Assembly (NCBI RefSeq): GCF_000472705.1
Contig: NZ_AXAE01000024.1
Location: forward strand, 62,001 to 126,000
Length of the DNA stretch: 64,000 nt
Reading direction: 5' to 3'
DNA from: Mesorhizobium erdmanii USDA 3471
GTDB taxonomy: Bacteria > Pseudomonadota > Alphaproteobacteria > Rhizobiales > Rhizobiaceae
Each line of letters begins with the position of its first letter. The stretch's first letter is position 1. The notes under the pieces were generated by a model that saw nothing but the letters and a program-made list of their open reading frames with translations, searched no databases and was not told the origin of the DNA. Shown piece after piece: positions 8,725 to 17,660 of the stretch. A program made the translations under genes and the position numbers.

Positions 8725-11655
8725 ATGAGGCATCGACCGCCGCGCGGCGCGAATTCTGCACCATCGCAACGCCCGCTAGCCGACACGCGCGCGCCCGACG
8801 AAGGCGACGGCGTCGACACCTCGCCTGGCATTTCCGACAGCATCGCCAAGACCACCTGCTACATGTGTGCCTGCCGCTGCGGCATCGACGTCCACATCAA
8901 GGACGGCAAGGTCCGCTACATCAACGGCAACAAGGATCATCCGGTCAATCGCGGCGTGATCTGCGGCAAGGGCAGTTCCGGCATCATGCAGCACTACAGC
9001 CCGGCACGGCTGAAGAAACCTCTGCTGCGCAGCGGCCCTCGCGGTTCGGGCGAATTCCACGAGATCGAGTGGGAGGAGGCTCTTTCGATCGCGACAGAGC
9101 GGCTCTCGGCGGTTCGTCGCACCGATCCCAAGAAGCTCGCCTTCTTCACTGGCCGCGACCAGTCGCAATCCTTGACCGGCTGGTGGGCAAGCCAGTTCGG
9201 CACGCCCAACTTCGCCGCCCATGGCGGCTTCTGTTCGGTCAACATGGCGGCCGGCGGGCTCTACTCGATCGGCGGCTCGTTCTGGGAGTTCGGCGAACCC
9301 GACTGGGACAACACCAGATATTTCATGCTGTTCGGCGTCGCCGAGGACCATGATTCCAATCCGATCAAGATCGGCCTCGGCAAGCTCAAGGCGCGCGGCG
9401 CCAAGGTGGTGTCGATCAATCCGTGCCGCACCGGCTACAATGCGATTGCCGACGACTGGATCGGCATCCGGCCCGGCACCGACGGCCTGTTCGTCTTCGC
9501 GCTCATCCACGAATTGCTGAAAGCTGGCCGCGTCGATCTCGATTATTTGCTCCGTTACACCAATGCCCATGTCCTCGTCGTGCAGGAGCCTGGGGCCGCC
9601 GACGATGGGCTGTTCGTCCGCGATGGCGACGGCAATCCGCTGGCCTGGGACAGGGTGACGAAGAGCGCCGTCAAGGGCGCCGATCCAGAGGCGAAGCCGG
9701 CGCTGACCGGCAGCTTCGAAGTCGGCGGCCACCGCTGTACGCCGGTGTTCCAGCTGATCGCCGACCGCTACCTCGATGACAGCTACGCACCCGATGCCGT
9801 GGCCGAGCGCTGTGGCATATTAGCCGATACGATCCGCCGGATCGCCGCCGAACTCGCCCATGTCGCCTTCGAACAGACGATCGAACTGCCGGTGGCGTGG
9901 ACCGACTGGGCCGGACGCCGGCACGACACGATCAAGGGGCGGCCGGTGTCGATGCACGCCATGCGGGGTATTTCAGCCCATTCGAACGGTTTTCATACCT
10001 GCCGCGCTATCCACCTGCTGCAAGTGCTTCTGGGCACAGTGGATGTTCCCGGCGGTTTCCGCTTCAAGCCGCCCTACCCCCGGTCGGCGCCGCCGGGTCC
10101 GAAGCCATCAGGCAAGACCGTCAAGCCGATGACGCCGCTCGACGGCATGCCGCTAGGCTTTGTCTGCGGGCCGGACGATCTGCTGGTCGATGAAGACGGT
10201 ACGCCGCTCCGCATAGACAAGGCGTATTCCTGGGAGGCGCCGTTGGCCGCGCACGGCCTGATGCACACCGTCATCCGCAATGCTTGGGCCGGCGATCCGT
10301 ACCCGATCGACACGCTGATGATGTACATGTCGAACATGGCGTGGAATTCCTCGATGAACACCGTCGAGACCATTGCCATGCTGACCGACCATGATCAGGA
10401 GGGCCGCTACAAGATCCCCTTCATCATCTATTCCGACGCCTATTATTCAGAGACCGTGCCGTTTGCGGATCTGGTTTTGCCCGACACCACCTATCTCGAA
10501 CGGCACGACTGCATCAGCCTGCTCGACCGACCGATCAGCCATGCCGACGGGCCGGGTGACGCCATCCGCCATCCCGTCGTCGAGCCGGACCGCGACGTCA
10601 GGCCGTTCCAGTCGGTGCTGATCGAGCTGGGTGCGCGGCTTGGCCTGCCCGGCTTCGTCAGGGACGATGGATCGGCCAGATATGCCGACTATGCCGACTA
10701 CATCGTCAATCATGAACGTACGCCGGGCATCGGCCCGCTGGCGGGCTGGCGCGGCAAGGACGGCACTGCGATCGGCAAGGGCGAGGCCAATCCGGATCAG
10801 TTGCAGCGCTACATCGACAATGGCGGCTTCTGGCATCACGACTTCACTGAGGACCAGCGCTACTACAAGATGGCCAATCGCTCCTATCTCGATTTCGCGG
10901 TGCAGATGGGTTTTATCCCGAAAGCCGAGCCGATCGTCTTCCAGCTCTATTCCGAGCCGTTGCAACGCTTCCGGCTTGCCGCGCGCGGCCATGGCAGCGT
11001 GCTGCCGCCCAAGGGCGAGCGCCAGCGCATCGAGACCTACATGGACCCGCTGCCGTTCTGGTACATGCCCTGCGAGGAAGCCGTGGTCGACCTGCAAAAA
11101 TACCCGCTGCACGCGCTGACGCAGCGGCCGATGCACATGTATCATTCCTGGGGCTCGCAAAATGCGTGGCTGCGGCAGATCACCAGCCAGAACCGGCTGT
11201 TCGTGCATCACCTGACCGCCGCCGGTCTCGGCCTTGCCGACGACGACTGGGTGTGGATCGAAAGCATCAATGGCCGGGTGAAGGGGCAGATCAAGCTGGT
11301 CGACGGGGTGAACGAAAGCACGGTCTGGACCTGGAATGCGATCGGCAAAAGGCGCGGCAGCTGGGGGCTGAAGGACGATGCCGCCGAGAGCAATCGCGGC
11401 TTCCTGCTCAACCACATCATCGGCGACCAGACCTCGGCAGATGCGCAGGGCAAACGCTATTCGAACTCCGATCCGGTCACCGGCCAGGCGGCGTGGTTCG
11501 ACCTGCGCGTGCGCATCGTCAAATGCGCTGGTGAGGAGGCCGGCTTCACCGAGCCGCAATTCGAGCGTTTCCACCAGCCACCGCATTTCCAGCCTTCGCC
11601 CGACAGACTGAGCTTCGGCGCCGAGTTCCGCCGGGCAAGAGAGGCCGCCGAATGA
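8725..11655 (+). CDS. soeA: molybdopterin oxidoreductase catalytic subunit, SoeA-like (sulfite dehydrogenase)
   Basis: A 976-residue DMSO-reductase-family enzyme. An N-terminal [4Fe-4S] motif is formed by Cys45, Cys48, Cys52 (CYMCACRC) and Cys80 (GVICGKG). The likely Mo ligand is Cys170 in HGGFCSVNMAAGG. Molybdopterin-binding domains follow (VSINPCRTGYNAIADDWIGIRPGTDG). The C-terminal domain (about 800-960) contains TQRPMHMYHSWGSQNAWLRQI. No twin-arginine signal is visible, so the enzyme should be cytoplasmic, as described for SoeABC. Its stop overlaps soeB (ATGA), and the ferredoxin and DmsC-type anchor genes follow. Sulfite oxidation to sulfate with electrons to quinone is the best assignment. 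Polysulfide, thiosulfate or another substrate cannot be excluded. ATG 8725 was chosen; Shine-Dalgarno AGGGG is slightly distant. Confidence 0.75.
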   Translation: MRHRPPRGANSAPSQRPLADTRAPDEGDGVDTSPGISDSIAKTTCYMCACRCGIDVHIKDGKVRYINGNKDHPVNRGVICGKGSSGIMQHYSPARLKKPLLRSGPRGSGEFHEIEWEEALSIATERLSAVRRTDPKKLAFFTGRDQSQSLTGWWASQFGTPNFAAHGGFCSVNMAAGGLYSIGGSFWEFGEPDWDNTRYFMLFGVAEDHDSNPIKIGLGKLKARGAKVVSINPCRTGYNAIADDWIGIRPGTDGLFVFALIHELLKAGRVDLDYLLRYTNAHVLVVQEPGAADDGLFVRDGDGNPLAWDRVTKSAVKGADPEAKPALTGSFEVGGHRCTPVFQLIADRYLDDSYAPDAVAERCGILADTIRRIAAELAHVAFEQTIELPVAWTDWAGRRHDTIKGRPVSMHAMRGISAHSNGFHTCRAIHLLQVLLGTVDVPGGFRFKPPYPRSAPPGPKPSGKTVKPMTPLDGMPLGFVCGPDDLLVDEDGTPLRIDKAYSWEAPLAAHGLMHTVIRNAWAGDPYPIDTLMMYMSNMAWNSSMNTVETIAMLTDHDQEGRYKIPFIIYSDAYYSETVPFADLVLPDTTYLERHDCISLLDRPISHADGPGDAIRHPVVEPDRDVRPFQSVLIELGARLGLPGFVRDDGSARYADYADYIVNHERTPGIGPLAGWRGKDGTAIGKGEANPDQLQRYIDNGGFWHHDFTEDQRYYKMANRSYLDFAVQMGFIPKAEPIVFQLYSEPLQRFRLAARGHGSVLPPKGERQRIETYMDPLPFWYMPCEEAVVDLQKYPLHALTQRPMHMYHSWGSQNAWLRQITSQNRLFVHHLTAAGLGLADDDWVWIESINGRVKGQIKLVDGVNESTVWTWNAIGKRRGSWGLKDDAAESNRGFLLNHIIGDQTSADAQGKRYSNSDPVTGQAAWFDLRVRIVKCAGEEAGFTEPQFERFHQPPHFQPSPDRLSFGAEFRRAREAAE

Positions 11656-12386
11656 CCTGTCTTCCCGCCAACACCGACAAGAAGCTCGGTCTCGTCATCG
11701 ATCTCGACACTTGCGTCGGCTGCCAGGCCTGCGTCACCGCCTGCAAGGAATGGAACACCGGCGGGCACATGGCGCCGCTGACCGACATCGACCCTTATGG
11801 CGGCCATGTCGACGGCGTCTGGTTCAATCGCGTGCACAGCTATGAGCACACGACCGAGATGGGCGGGCGCACGGTCAATTTCCCCCGCTCCTGCCTGCAT
11901 TGCGACACACCGGCCTGCGTCACCGTCTGCCCGACCGGCGCCTCCTACAAGCGGGCTTCGGACGGCATCGTGCTGATCGACGAGGACAAGTGCATCGGCT
12001 GCAAACTGTGCAGCTGGGCTTGCCCCTATGGCGCACGCGAATTCGATACCGATGTCGGCGTGATGAAGAAATGCACGCTGTGCGTCGACCGCATCTACAA
12101 TGACAATCTGGCCGAAGAAGACCGCGTACCGGCCTGCGTCGCCGCTTGCCCGACCAGCGCCCGGCATTTCGGCGACCTCGGCGATCCCCACTCCGCCGTC
12201 TCGCAATTGGTGATGGAACGCGGCGGCGTCGACCTGATGCCGGAACTGGGTTACCACCCAACCAACAAGTACCTGCCGCCCCGCGCCCAAACCCAGCGCG
12301 CCGCATCGGTGCCGGCGAAGGCGCTGGAGCCGGTGCGCGCCGAAGGCGGTTTCCTGGGCTGGGTCGACCGCATGCTTTCGAACTAG
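11652..12386 (+). CDS. soeB: 4Fe-4S ferredoxin-type electron transfer subunit, SoeB-like
   Basis: A 244-residue iron-sulfur subunit of the DmsB/NrfC/SoeB type. Four cysteine groups are visible: CVGCQACVTAC (residues 21-31), CLHCDTPACVTVCP, CIGCKLCSWACPYGA, and CTLC with a later CVAACP. These are sufficient for four [4Fe-4S] clusters passing electrons from the Mo subunit to the membrane anchor. The start overlaps the soeA stop by four bases, and the anchor gene starts three bases after its stop, indicating one tightly coupled operon. No signal peptide is visible, consistent with a cytoplasmic location. Confidence 0.85.
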   Translation: MTCLPANTDKKLGLVIDLDTCVGCQACVTACKEWNTGGHMAPLTDIDPYGGHVDGVWFNRVHSYEHTTEMGGRTVNFPRSCLHCDTPACVTVCPTGASYKRASDGIVLIDEDKCIGCKLCSWACPYGAREFDTDVGVMKKCTLCVDRIYNDNLAEEDRVPACVAACPTSARHFGDLGDPHSAVSQLVMERGGVDLMPELGYHPTNKYLPPRAQTQRAASVPAKALEPVRAEGGFLGWVDRMLSN

Positions 12387-12389
12387 CCG

Positions 12390-13325
12390 ATGCATCCAGC
12401 CTTCTCCGTCGTCTTCTTCACCACCGCCACGGGCGCCGGCTACGGCCTGCTCGCACTGCTTGGCGTGCTTGGAGGCTTCCAGGTCATTGCGCCCGATTTC
12501 TGGCTCGGCTTCGTCGGTCTGGGGCTGGCGCTCGGCCTGATCGCGGCCGGGCTGTTGTCCTCAACCGGTCATCTCGGCAGGCCGGAACGCGCTTGGCGCG
12601 CCTTCTCGCAATGGCGCAGCTCATGGCTGTCGCGCGAAGGTGTCGCCTCGGTCATCACCTTCATCCCGGCGGGACTGTTCGGCATCGGCTGGGTGTCTCT
12701 TGGCCACACTGGAGGCTGGGTGGCCATTGCCGGATTTCTGGCGGCCTGCGCCGCGGTCGTCACCGTCTGCACCACCGGCATGATCTACGCATCGCTAAGG
12801 CCGATCGCCCAATGGCACAGCCGCTATACACTGCCCGGTTATCTCATCTTCTCCGCCATGACCGGGAGCGTTCTGTTGAACGCGCTACTGCAAGCCTTCG
12901 GCGCCGCCTCGATGGCCGTGCTGGCGTTCTCACTGCTCACCACTCTTGCCGGCTGGGGCTGGAAGCTGGCGACCTGGCGGTACAATGACCGGCTCGAGAT
13001 CCCGACCACCGCCAACACCGCGACGGGGTTGGCCGGCGGCACCGTGCGGTCGCTGGAATGGCCGCATACCGAGGAGAACTATCTGCTCAAGGAAATGGGC
13101 TTTCGCATCGCGCGCAAGCACAGTGCACGCCTGCGCCAGATCACGCAATTGCTGGCCTTCGCCCTGCCGGTCCTGCTCCTAGCCGCCACCTTTGCCTTGC
13201 CCTGGCCGTTTGCGGCAATCTTTTCCGTGCTAGCCGTGATGGTCCAGTTCGCCGGCATGCTGGTCGAGCGCTGGCTCTTCTTCGCCGAGGCGAAGCATAC
13301 GGTGACCCTGTACTACGGACGTTGA
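12390..13325 (+). CDS. soeC: DmsC/SoeC-like membrane anchor subunit
   Basis: A 311-residue polytopic protein with about eight hydrophobic helices (for example GYGLLALLGVLGGF, LGLALGLIAAGLLS, ITQLLAFALPVLLLAA). It shows the DmsC-family motif LSSTGHLGRPERAWRAF with the conserved His, and WLSREGVASV. It would anchor the SoeAB-like subunits to the cytoplasmic membrane and pass electrons to quinone. It is the last gene of the operon and is convergent with pdeM, only two bases apart, with no room for a separate terminator. Confidence 0.8.
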   Translation: MHPAFSVVFFTTATGAGYGLLALLGVLGGFQVIAPDFWLGFVGLGLALGLIAAGLLSSTGHLGRPERAWRAFSQWRSSWLSREGVASVITFIPAGLFGIGWVSLGHTGGWVAIAGFLAACAAVVTVCTTGMIYASLRPIAQWHSRYTLPGYLIFSAMTGSVLLNALLQAFGAASMAVLAFSLLTTLAGWGWKLATWRYNDRLEIPTTANTATGLAGGTVRSLEWPHTEENYLLKEMGFRIARKHSARLRQITQLLAFALPVLLLAATFALPWPFAAIFSVLAVMVQFAGMLVERWLFFAEAKHTVTLYYGR

Positions 13326-13327
13326 AG

Positions 13328-14044
13328 TCAGCCGGGCCGCAGCATCGAGCGGGAGATCGCGAAGATCCGGTCGGTGCCAAGCATATAGGCCATCAGGGAT
13401 TCCAGGCGGAACAGGCCGGCATAGGCGCGATCGAGCACATTGAGCGAACCGGTATAGGCGCCGAAGGCCGGCATTATCATGCGTCCGCCATCGCCCGCGA
13501 AACAGCGCCGCCGCACAGAACGGCCGCGCTGGACGATACGCGCACAGGGATGGAGATGGCCTGCGATCTCGCCCTCGACGCGCGCTTTCGACGGCTCGTG
13601 CCGGAACAGCAGCGAGCCGATGGCGAGTTCCCGCACTGTTTCGCCCGGCAGATCGGCCGGTGCTTCCGGATCATGATTGCCGGCGACCCAGAACCAGTCA
13701 CGACCTGCCATCAGCGCTTCCAGCCGCTCGCGAAAACTCGCATGCATGCGTTCGGCGCCCCCCTCATCATGGAAGCTATCGCCCAGGCTGATGACGATCG
13801 ACGGCTGGTAGTCCGATATGACCGCCTGCAATCTGAGCAAGGTCGCACCGGTGTCGTAAGGCGGGATCAGCGTGCCGCGCCGTGCCAGCGACGAGCCCTT
13901 TTCCAAGTGGAGGTCGGAAACGGCCAGAAGCCTGAGCTCGGGAAAATAGAGCACGCCGCGCGGATCGCAGACCGCGCGCTCGCCGGCGATGCGGACCAAG
14001 TCGGCCTCGGCGATCAGCGATGTGCGCGCCAGTGAGAAATTCAT
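13328..14044 (-). CDS. pdeM: ligase-associated DNA damage response endonuclease PdeM (metallophosphoesterase)
   Basis: A 238-residue calcineurin-like phosphoesterase with the full metal motif set: SDLHLEKG, GDSFHD, GNHDPEAP, FRHEP and GHLHP. This fits the PdeM family, which co-occurs with a DEXH helicase, an ATP-dependent DNA ligase and an MBL-fold exonuclease in a bacterial DNA repair cassette. Its ATG overlaps the helicase stop by four bases (ATGA), so the two are coupled. The ligase and exonuclease genes are not in this window. Confidence 0.85.
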   Translation of the reverse strand: MNFSLARTSLIAEADLVRIAGERAVCDPRGVLYFPELRLLAVSDLHLEKGSSLARRGTLIPPYDTGATLLRLQAVISDYQPSIVISLGDSFHDEGGAERMHASFRERLEALMAGRDWFWVAGNHDPEAPADLPGETVRELAIGSLLFRHEPSKARVEGEIAGHLHPCARIVQRGRSVRRRCFAGDGGRMIMPAFGAYTGSLNVLDRAYAGLFRLESLMAYMLGTDRIFAISRSMLRPG

Positions 14045-16575
14045 TCCTCGACCATTTCCGGCCCCATGGCCTCTTCGACCAGCGTGGCCGCGTCCATCAG
14101 CAGTGTTTCATCGGCTTCGCCGTTGACCGGCATCTTGCCGATCTCAAGCATGATCGGCACGGCAAGCGGCGAAATCTGCTCCAGATTCTTATGCATGATT
14201 CGACCCTGTATGCGCGAGAGCATGTCGGCAAGTCTGCTGACATCGAGTAGACCGGCCGCCGCGTCGGCACGTGTCGCCTGAAGCAGGATATGGTCGGGCT
14301 CGTGGCTGCGTAGCACATCGTAAACGAGATCGGTCGACACGGTGACCTGGCGGCCACTTTTCTCCTGGCCGGGATGACGTTTCTCGATCAGCCCCGAAAT
14401 CAGCGCGCAATTGCGGAAGGTACGCTTGAGAAGCCAGCTATCGGCCAGCCAGGCTTCGAGATCGTCGCCCAGCATGTCCTGGTCGAACAGCGCGCCGAGC
14501 GAGGGTTTTCGGGCCTTGAACATCGCGCCCATGTCGCCCAGCGACCATATGGCCAGCGCATAGTCGGTGGCGACAAAGCCAAGCGGCCTGGCGCCCGCCC
14601 GGTCCAGGCGGCGGGTCAAGAGCATGCCGAGCGTCTGGTGCGCCAGCCTGCCTTCGAAGGGATAGGCGACCAGATAATAGCGGTTGCCACGTGGAAAGGT
14701 CTCGATCAGTAGATCATCGCGCTTGGGCAGGATCGACTTGTCGGCCTGGAACCGCAGCCAGTCAGCTACCTGTTCCGGCAGCTCCCTCCAGCGTTGCGGG
14801 TCATCCAGCATGATGCGGACCTGTTCGGCGAGATAGGTCGAAAGCGGAAACTTGCCGCCGCCATAATAGGGCACCTTGGCGTCGCTGCCGGGAGCATTCG
14901 ACACGAAGCACTCATTTTCGCGAATGCCTTCGAAGCGCAACACCTTGCCGGCAAACATGAAGGTGTCGCCATGCGTCAGCGTTTCGAGGAAGGCCTCCTC
15001 GATCTTGCCGAGGACCGCGCCGCCGCGCGCAGCCGATCCTTTGCTGCCAGCCTTGACGTAACGCACATTGAGCGCCGGCACTTCGATGATGGTGCCGACA
15101 TTGAGCCTGTATTGCTGGGCAACGCGCGGATTGGAAACCCGCCAAAGGCCATCCTTGTTCAGGCGGATGCGGGCGTAGCGCTCGTAATTCTTCAGCGCAT
15201 AGCCGCCGGTGGCGACGAAATCGATGACGCGGTCGAATGTGGGCCGGTCGAGGCTTGCATAGGGTGCCGCCGTTCGCACCTCCTCATAGAGATCATCGGC
15301 ACGGAACGGTGCGCCGCAGGCGCAGCCGAGCACATGCTGCGCCAGCACATCGAGGCCGCCATCGACCAGCGGGGGCGTATCCTGTGCGCCGAGATAGTTG
15401 GCATCGAGCGCGGCCCGGCATTCCAGCACCTCGAACCGGTTGGCGGGGATCAAGATCGCCTTTGAAGGCTCGTCCATGCGGTGGTTGGCGCGGCCGATGC
15501 GTTGCGCCAGCCGGCTCGCCCCTTTCGGTGCGCCGACATGCACCACCAGATCGACATCGCCCCAGTCGATGCCGAGATCGAGCGTAGAAGTGGCGACGAT
15601 GGCGCGCAGCGCGTTGTCGCCCATCGCCTTCTCGACGCGCCGGCGCTGGGCGACGTCTAGCGAGCCGTGGTGTAGTGCGATCGGCAAGGTGTCCTCGTTG
15701 ACCCGCCATAATTCCTGGAACAGCAGTTCCGCCTGGCTGCGGGTGTTGACGAACAGCAGGGTCGTCTTGTGGCGCTTGATCTCGCGATAGATCTCGGGCG
15801 TGGCGTAGCGGGCCGAATGCCCCGCCCACGGCACACGCTCCTCGGAATCGAGGATGGAAATCTCGGGCTTCGCGCCGCCGGTGACGACAATAAGTTCCGA
15901 CATATCACCCGGTGGATTCTGGCTGACCAGCCATCGCCGCAGTTCGTCCGGTTCGGCCACGGTCGCCGAAAGGCCAATCGTTTGAAGGCCTGGGACGAAG
16001 CTGCGCAGCCGCGCCAGGCCAAGCGCCAAGAGATGGCCGCGTTTCGACGTCACCAGCGAATGCAATTCGTCGAGCACGACATAGCGCAGGTCCTCGAAGA
16101 ACCGCCTGGCGTCGGAGGCGGCGATCAACAGTGCCAATTGCTCCGGCGTGGTGAGCAGGATGTCAGGCGGCACCAGCTTCTGCCGCTGGCGCTTGTGGGA
16201 TGGCGTGTCGCCCGTGCGCGTCTCGATCGAGATCGGCAGTCCGATCTCCTCGACCGGCTTGCCGAGATTGCGCTCGATGTCGACGGCCAGCGCCTTGAGC
16301 GGCGAGATGTAGAGCGTGTGGATGCCGCGATGCGCCTGCCCCGGCTTTCGCCTTGGCCTGACGGCGAGTTCAGTCAGCGAGGGCAGGAAGCCGGCCAATG
16401 TCTTGCCGGCCCCGGTCGGCGCGATCAGGAGGACGGATTGCCCGCTCCGGGCCTTGGCCAACAATTCGATCTGATGGGCGCGCGGCGACCAGCCCTTTTC
16501 GCCGAACCATCTGACGAATGGCTCGGGCAGGGCGATGGTGGCATTCTGTTCGGCTAGGCGCGGCTCAACTGTCAC
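14041..16575 (-). CDS. ligase-associated DNA damage response DEXH-box helicase (Lhr family)
   Basis: A superfamily 2 helicase of about 844 residues. Walker A APTGAGKT is near residues 52-59, DEXH motif LDELHSL follows, then GLSATVAEPDEL (motif III) and QRIGRANHRMDEPS (motif VI). The C-terminal half carries the Lhr-core winged-helix/DEAD-assoc region. These are features of the ligase-associated Lhr-like helicases, 3'-5' enzymes linked to DNA repair. GTG 16575 was chosen because residues just before it (from 16644) look non-conserved and basic. No strong ribosome site is visible for either start, so the exact N-terminus is uncertain. It is the first gene of the pdeM operon. Confidence 0.88.
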   Translation of the reverse strand: MTVEPRLAEQNATIALPEPFVRWFGEKGWSPRAHQIELLAKARSGQSVLLIAPTGAGKTLAGFLPSLTELAVRPRRKPGQAHRGIHTLYISPLKALAVDIERNLGKPVEEIGLPISIETRTGDTPSHKRQRQKLVPPDILLTTPEQLALLIAASDARRFFEDLRYVVLDELHSLVTSKRGHLLALGLARLRSFVPGLQTIGLSATVAEPDELRRWLVSQNPPGDMSELIVVTGGAKPEISILDSEERVPWAGHSARYATPEIYREIKRHKTTLLFVNTRSQAELLFQELWRVNEDTLPIALHHGSLDVAQRRRVEKAMGDNALRAIVATSTLDLGIDWGDVDLVVHVGAPKGASRLAQRIGRANHRMDEPSKAILIPANRFEVLECRAALDANYLGAQDTPPLVDGGLDVLAQHVLGCACGAPFRADDLYEEVRTAAPYASLDRPTFDRVIDFVATGGYALKNYERYARIRLNKDGLWRVSNPRVAQQYRLNVGTIIEVPALNVRYVKAGSKGSAARGGAVLGKIEEAFLETLTHGDTFMFAGKVLRFEGIRENECFVSNAPGSDAKVPYYGGGKFPLSTYLAEQVRIMLDDPQRWRELPEQVADWLRFQADKSILPKRDDLLIETFPRGNRYYLVAYPFEGRLAHQTLGMLLTRRLDRAGARPLGFVATDYALAIWSLGDMGAMFKARKPSLGALFDQDMLGDDLEAWLADSWLLKRTFRNCALISGLIEKRHPGQEKSGRQVTVSTDLVYDVLRSHEPDHILLQATRADAAAGLLDVSRLADMLSRIQGRIMHKNLEQISPLAVPIMLEIGKMPVNGEADETLLMDAATLVEEAMGPEMVEE

Positions 16576-16646
16576 GCGCCAGAGGTAGCGCGGCCAGGGG
16601 CAATCGCCAAGAAGAATCGGAACAAAACGGGATCGTGGAAGCATTT

Positions 16647-16766
16647 CCTCGCCCCGTTTACGGGGAGAGGATACCGGCAGGCAGGTGATGGGCGGCGCTA
16701 ACGGTCAGAGGTTCGCGCTGCCCCTGATCCGCCCTTCAGGCACCTTCTCCCCGTGAACGGGGAGAA
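16647..16766. repeat. palindromic intergenic repeat unit (paired CCCCG...CGGGG hairpins)
   Basis: The gap between the helicase and the NlpC gene contains two related hairpins bracketing about 75 bp. The left is CCCCG-TTTA-CGGGG (16652-16665) within a GAG-ended context. The right is a perfect 10-bp stem TTCTCCCCGT / ACGGGGAGAA with a GA loop (16745-16766). The CTCCCCGT...ACGGGGAGA arms and the CCGGCAGGCAG-GTGATG interior resemble dispersed extragenic repeats common in Mesorhizobium. It may also serve as a terminator for the NlpC operon. Confidence 0.65.
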
Positions 16767-16772
16767 AGAAAA

Positions 16773-17633
16773 TCACGGCCTCCTGAACCCTGTCGGCCCG
16801 CCATAGAGATAACCTATCCGGGCGATGGCGTCCTTCAGGCCTTCTCGCGAGACCAGCATGGTGTGGCCATTGGCGTGGATCATGGTGTCGGAGTCGGTCA
16901 TGACGGCGACATGGCCTTTCCAGAAGACGAGGTCGCCCCGACGCAATCCGGCATAGTCCGGGCCAGGTTCGAGCGGTTCGCCGATCGATGCCGCCTGCAT
17001 GTCGGAATCGCGCAGCACGTTTCTGCCGGCCATGCGCATCGCCAGTTGCACCAGGCCGGAGCAATCGATGCCGAAGCCGGAGGCGCCACCCCACAGATAG
17101 GGTGTTCCAAGAAACGTCTCGGCGACCGCGACATAGTCAGCGGCAACGTCGCCGATAGGCCTGAGGTGACCGGCGATGATCGTCTCGCCGGAGGGCAGGA
17201 TGGCATAGGCCGTGCCGCGCGTCTCGGCAGCACCCGTCACCGTCACGGTCGCCCCCATCGACAGCTGTCCCGCGATCGGAAAACGCAGGTCGGGACCGGG
17301 ATAGAGGAAGGTGCGGGGAACCATGACGGCATGGGTGGGTGCATGCTCCCGCCCGCCCAGCATGGTGTCGGCGACATAGCCGACATAGCCGTCGCGTTCG
17401 GCCTGGATCCAGGCCCAGCCTTCGGCGACCTCGAAGACGAGGACATCATCGCCGAACAGGAGTTGCGTGTTGACGCCGGCATCAGGTCGTGGCGCCTTGC
17501 GCACATCAGCCACGGGAGCGGAAATACGTGCCGGCCGGCCGGCAACGAAGCGGTCGGCAACGACCTCGCCCTTCAGCCTTGCATCGGCAAGATCGGAACG
17601 AAAGGCATGAAGGCGGGCGTCGTGGGCGGTCAA
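16773..17633 (-). CDS. C40 (NlpC/P60) peptidase with N-terminal SH3-like domain
   Basis: A 286-residue cell-wall-type hydrolase. The N-terminal half (about 40-160) contains SH3-like repeats (VADVRKAPRPDAG...DDVLVFEVAEGWAWIQ). The C-terminal NlpC/P60 domain has catalytic Cys191 (GFGIDCSGLVQ), His241 (WKGHVAVMTD) and His253 (IHANGH). It would cleave gamma-D-Glu-diamino acid linkages in peptidoglycan peptides. No signal peptide is seen, so a role in recycling of imported muropeptides is possible (inference). It starts at TTG with a weak ribosome site. It lies 27 bp after the MarR gene and downstream of an M17 aminopeptidase, probably in one operon. Confidence 0.85.
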   Translation of the reverse strand: MTAHDARLHAFRSDLADARLKGEVVADRFVAGRPARISAPVADVRKAPRPDAGVNTQLLFGDDVLVFEVAEGWAWIQAERDGYVGYVADTMLGGREHAPTHAVMVPRTFLYPGPDLRFPIAGQLSMGATVTVTGAAETRGTAYAILPSGETIIAGHLRPIGDVAADYVAVAETFLGTPYLWGGASGFGIDCSGLVQLAMRMAGRNVLRDSDMQAASIGEPLEPGPDYAGLRRGDLVFWKGHVAVMTDSDTMIHANGHTMLVSREGLKDAIARIGYLYGGPTGFRRP

Positions 17634-17660
17634 AGCGGCAACTCGGTAAAGGTTGGTTGG

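Noticed and set aside
8725..13325. Formate dehydrogenase assignment for the three-subunit molybdoenzyme
   Set aside because: Subunit set (DmsC-type anchor, four-cluster ferredoxin) and lack of a twin-arginine signal fit SoeABC-like enzymes better.
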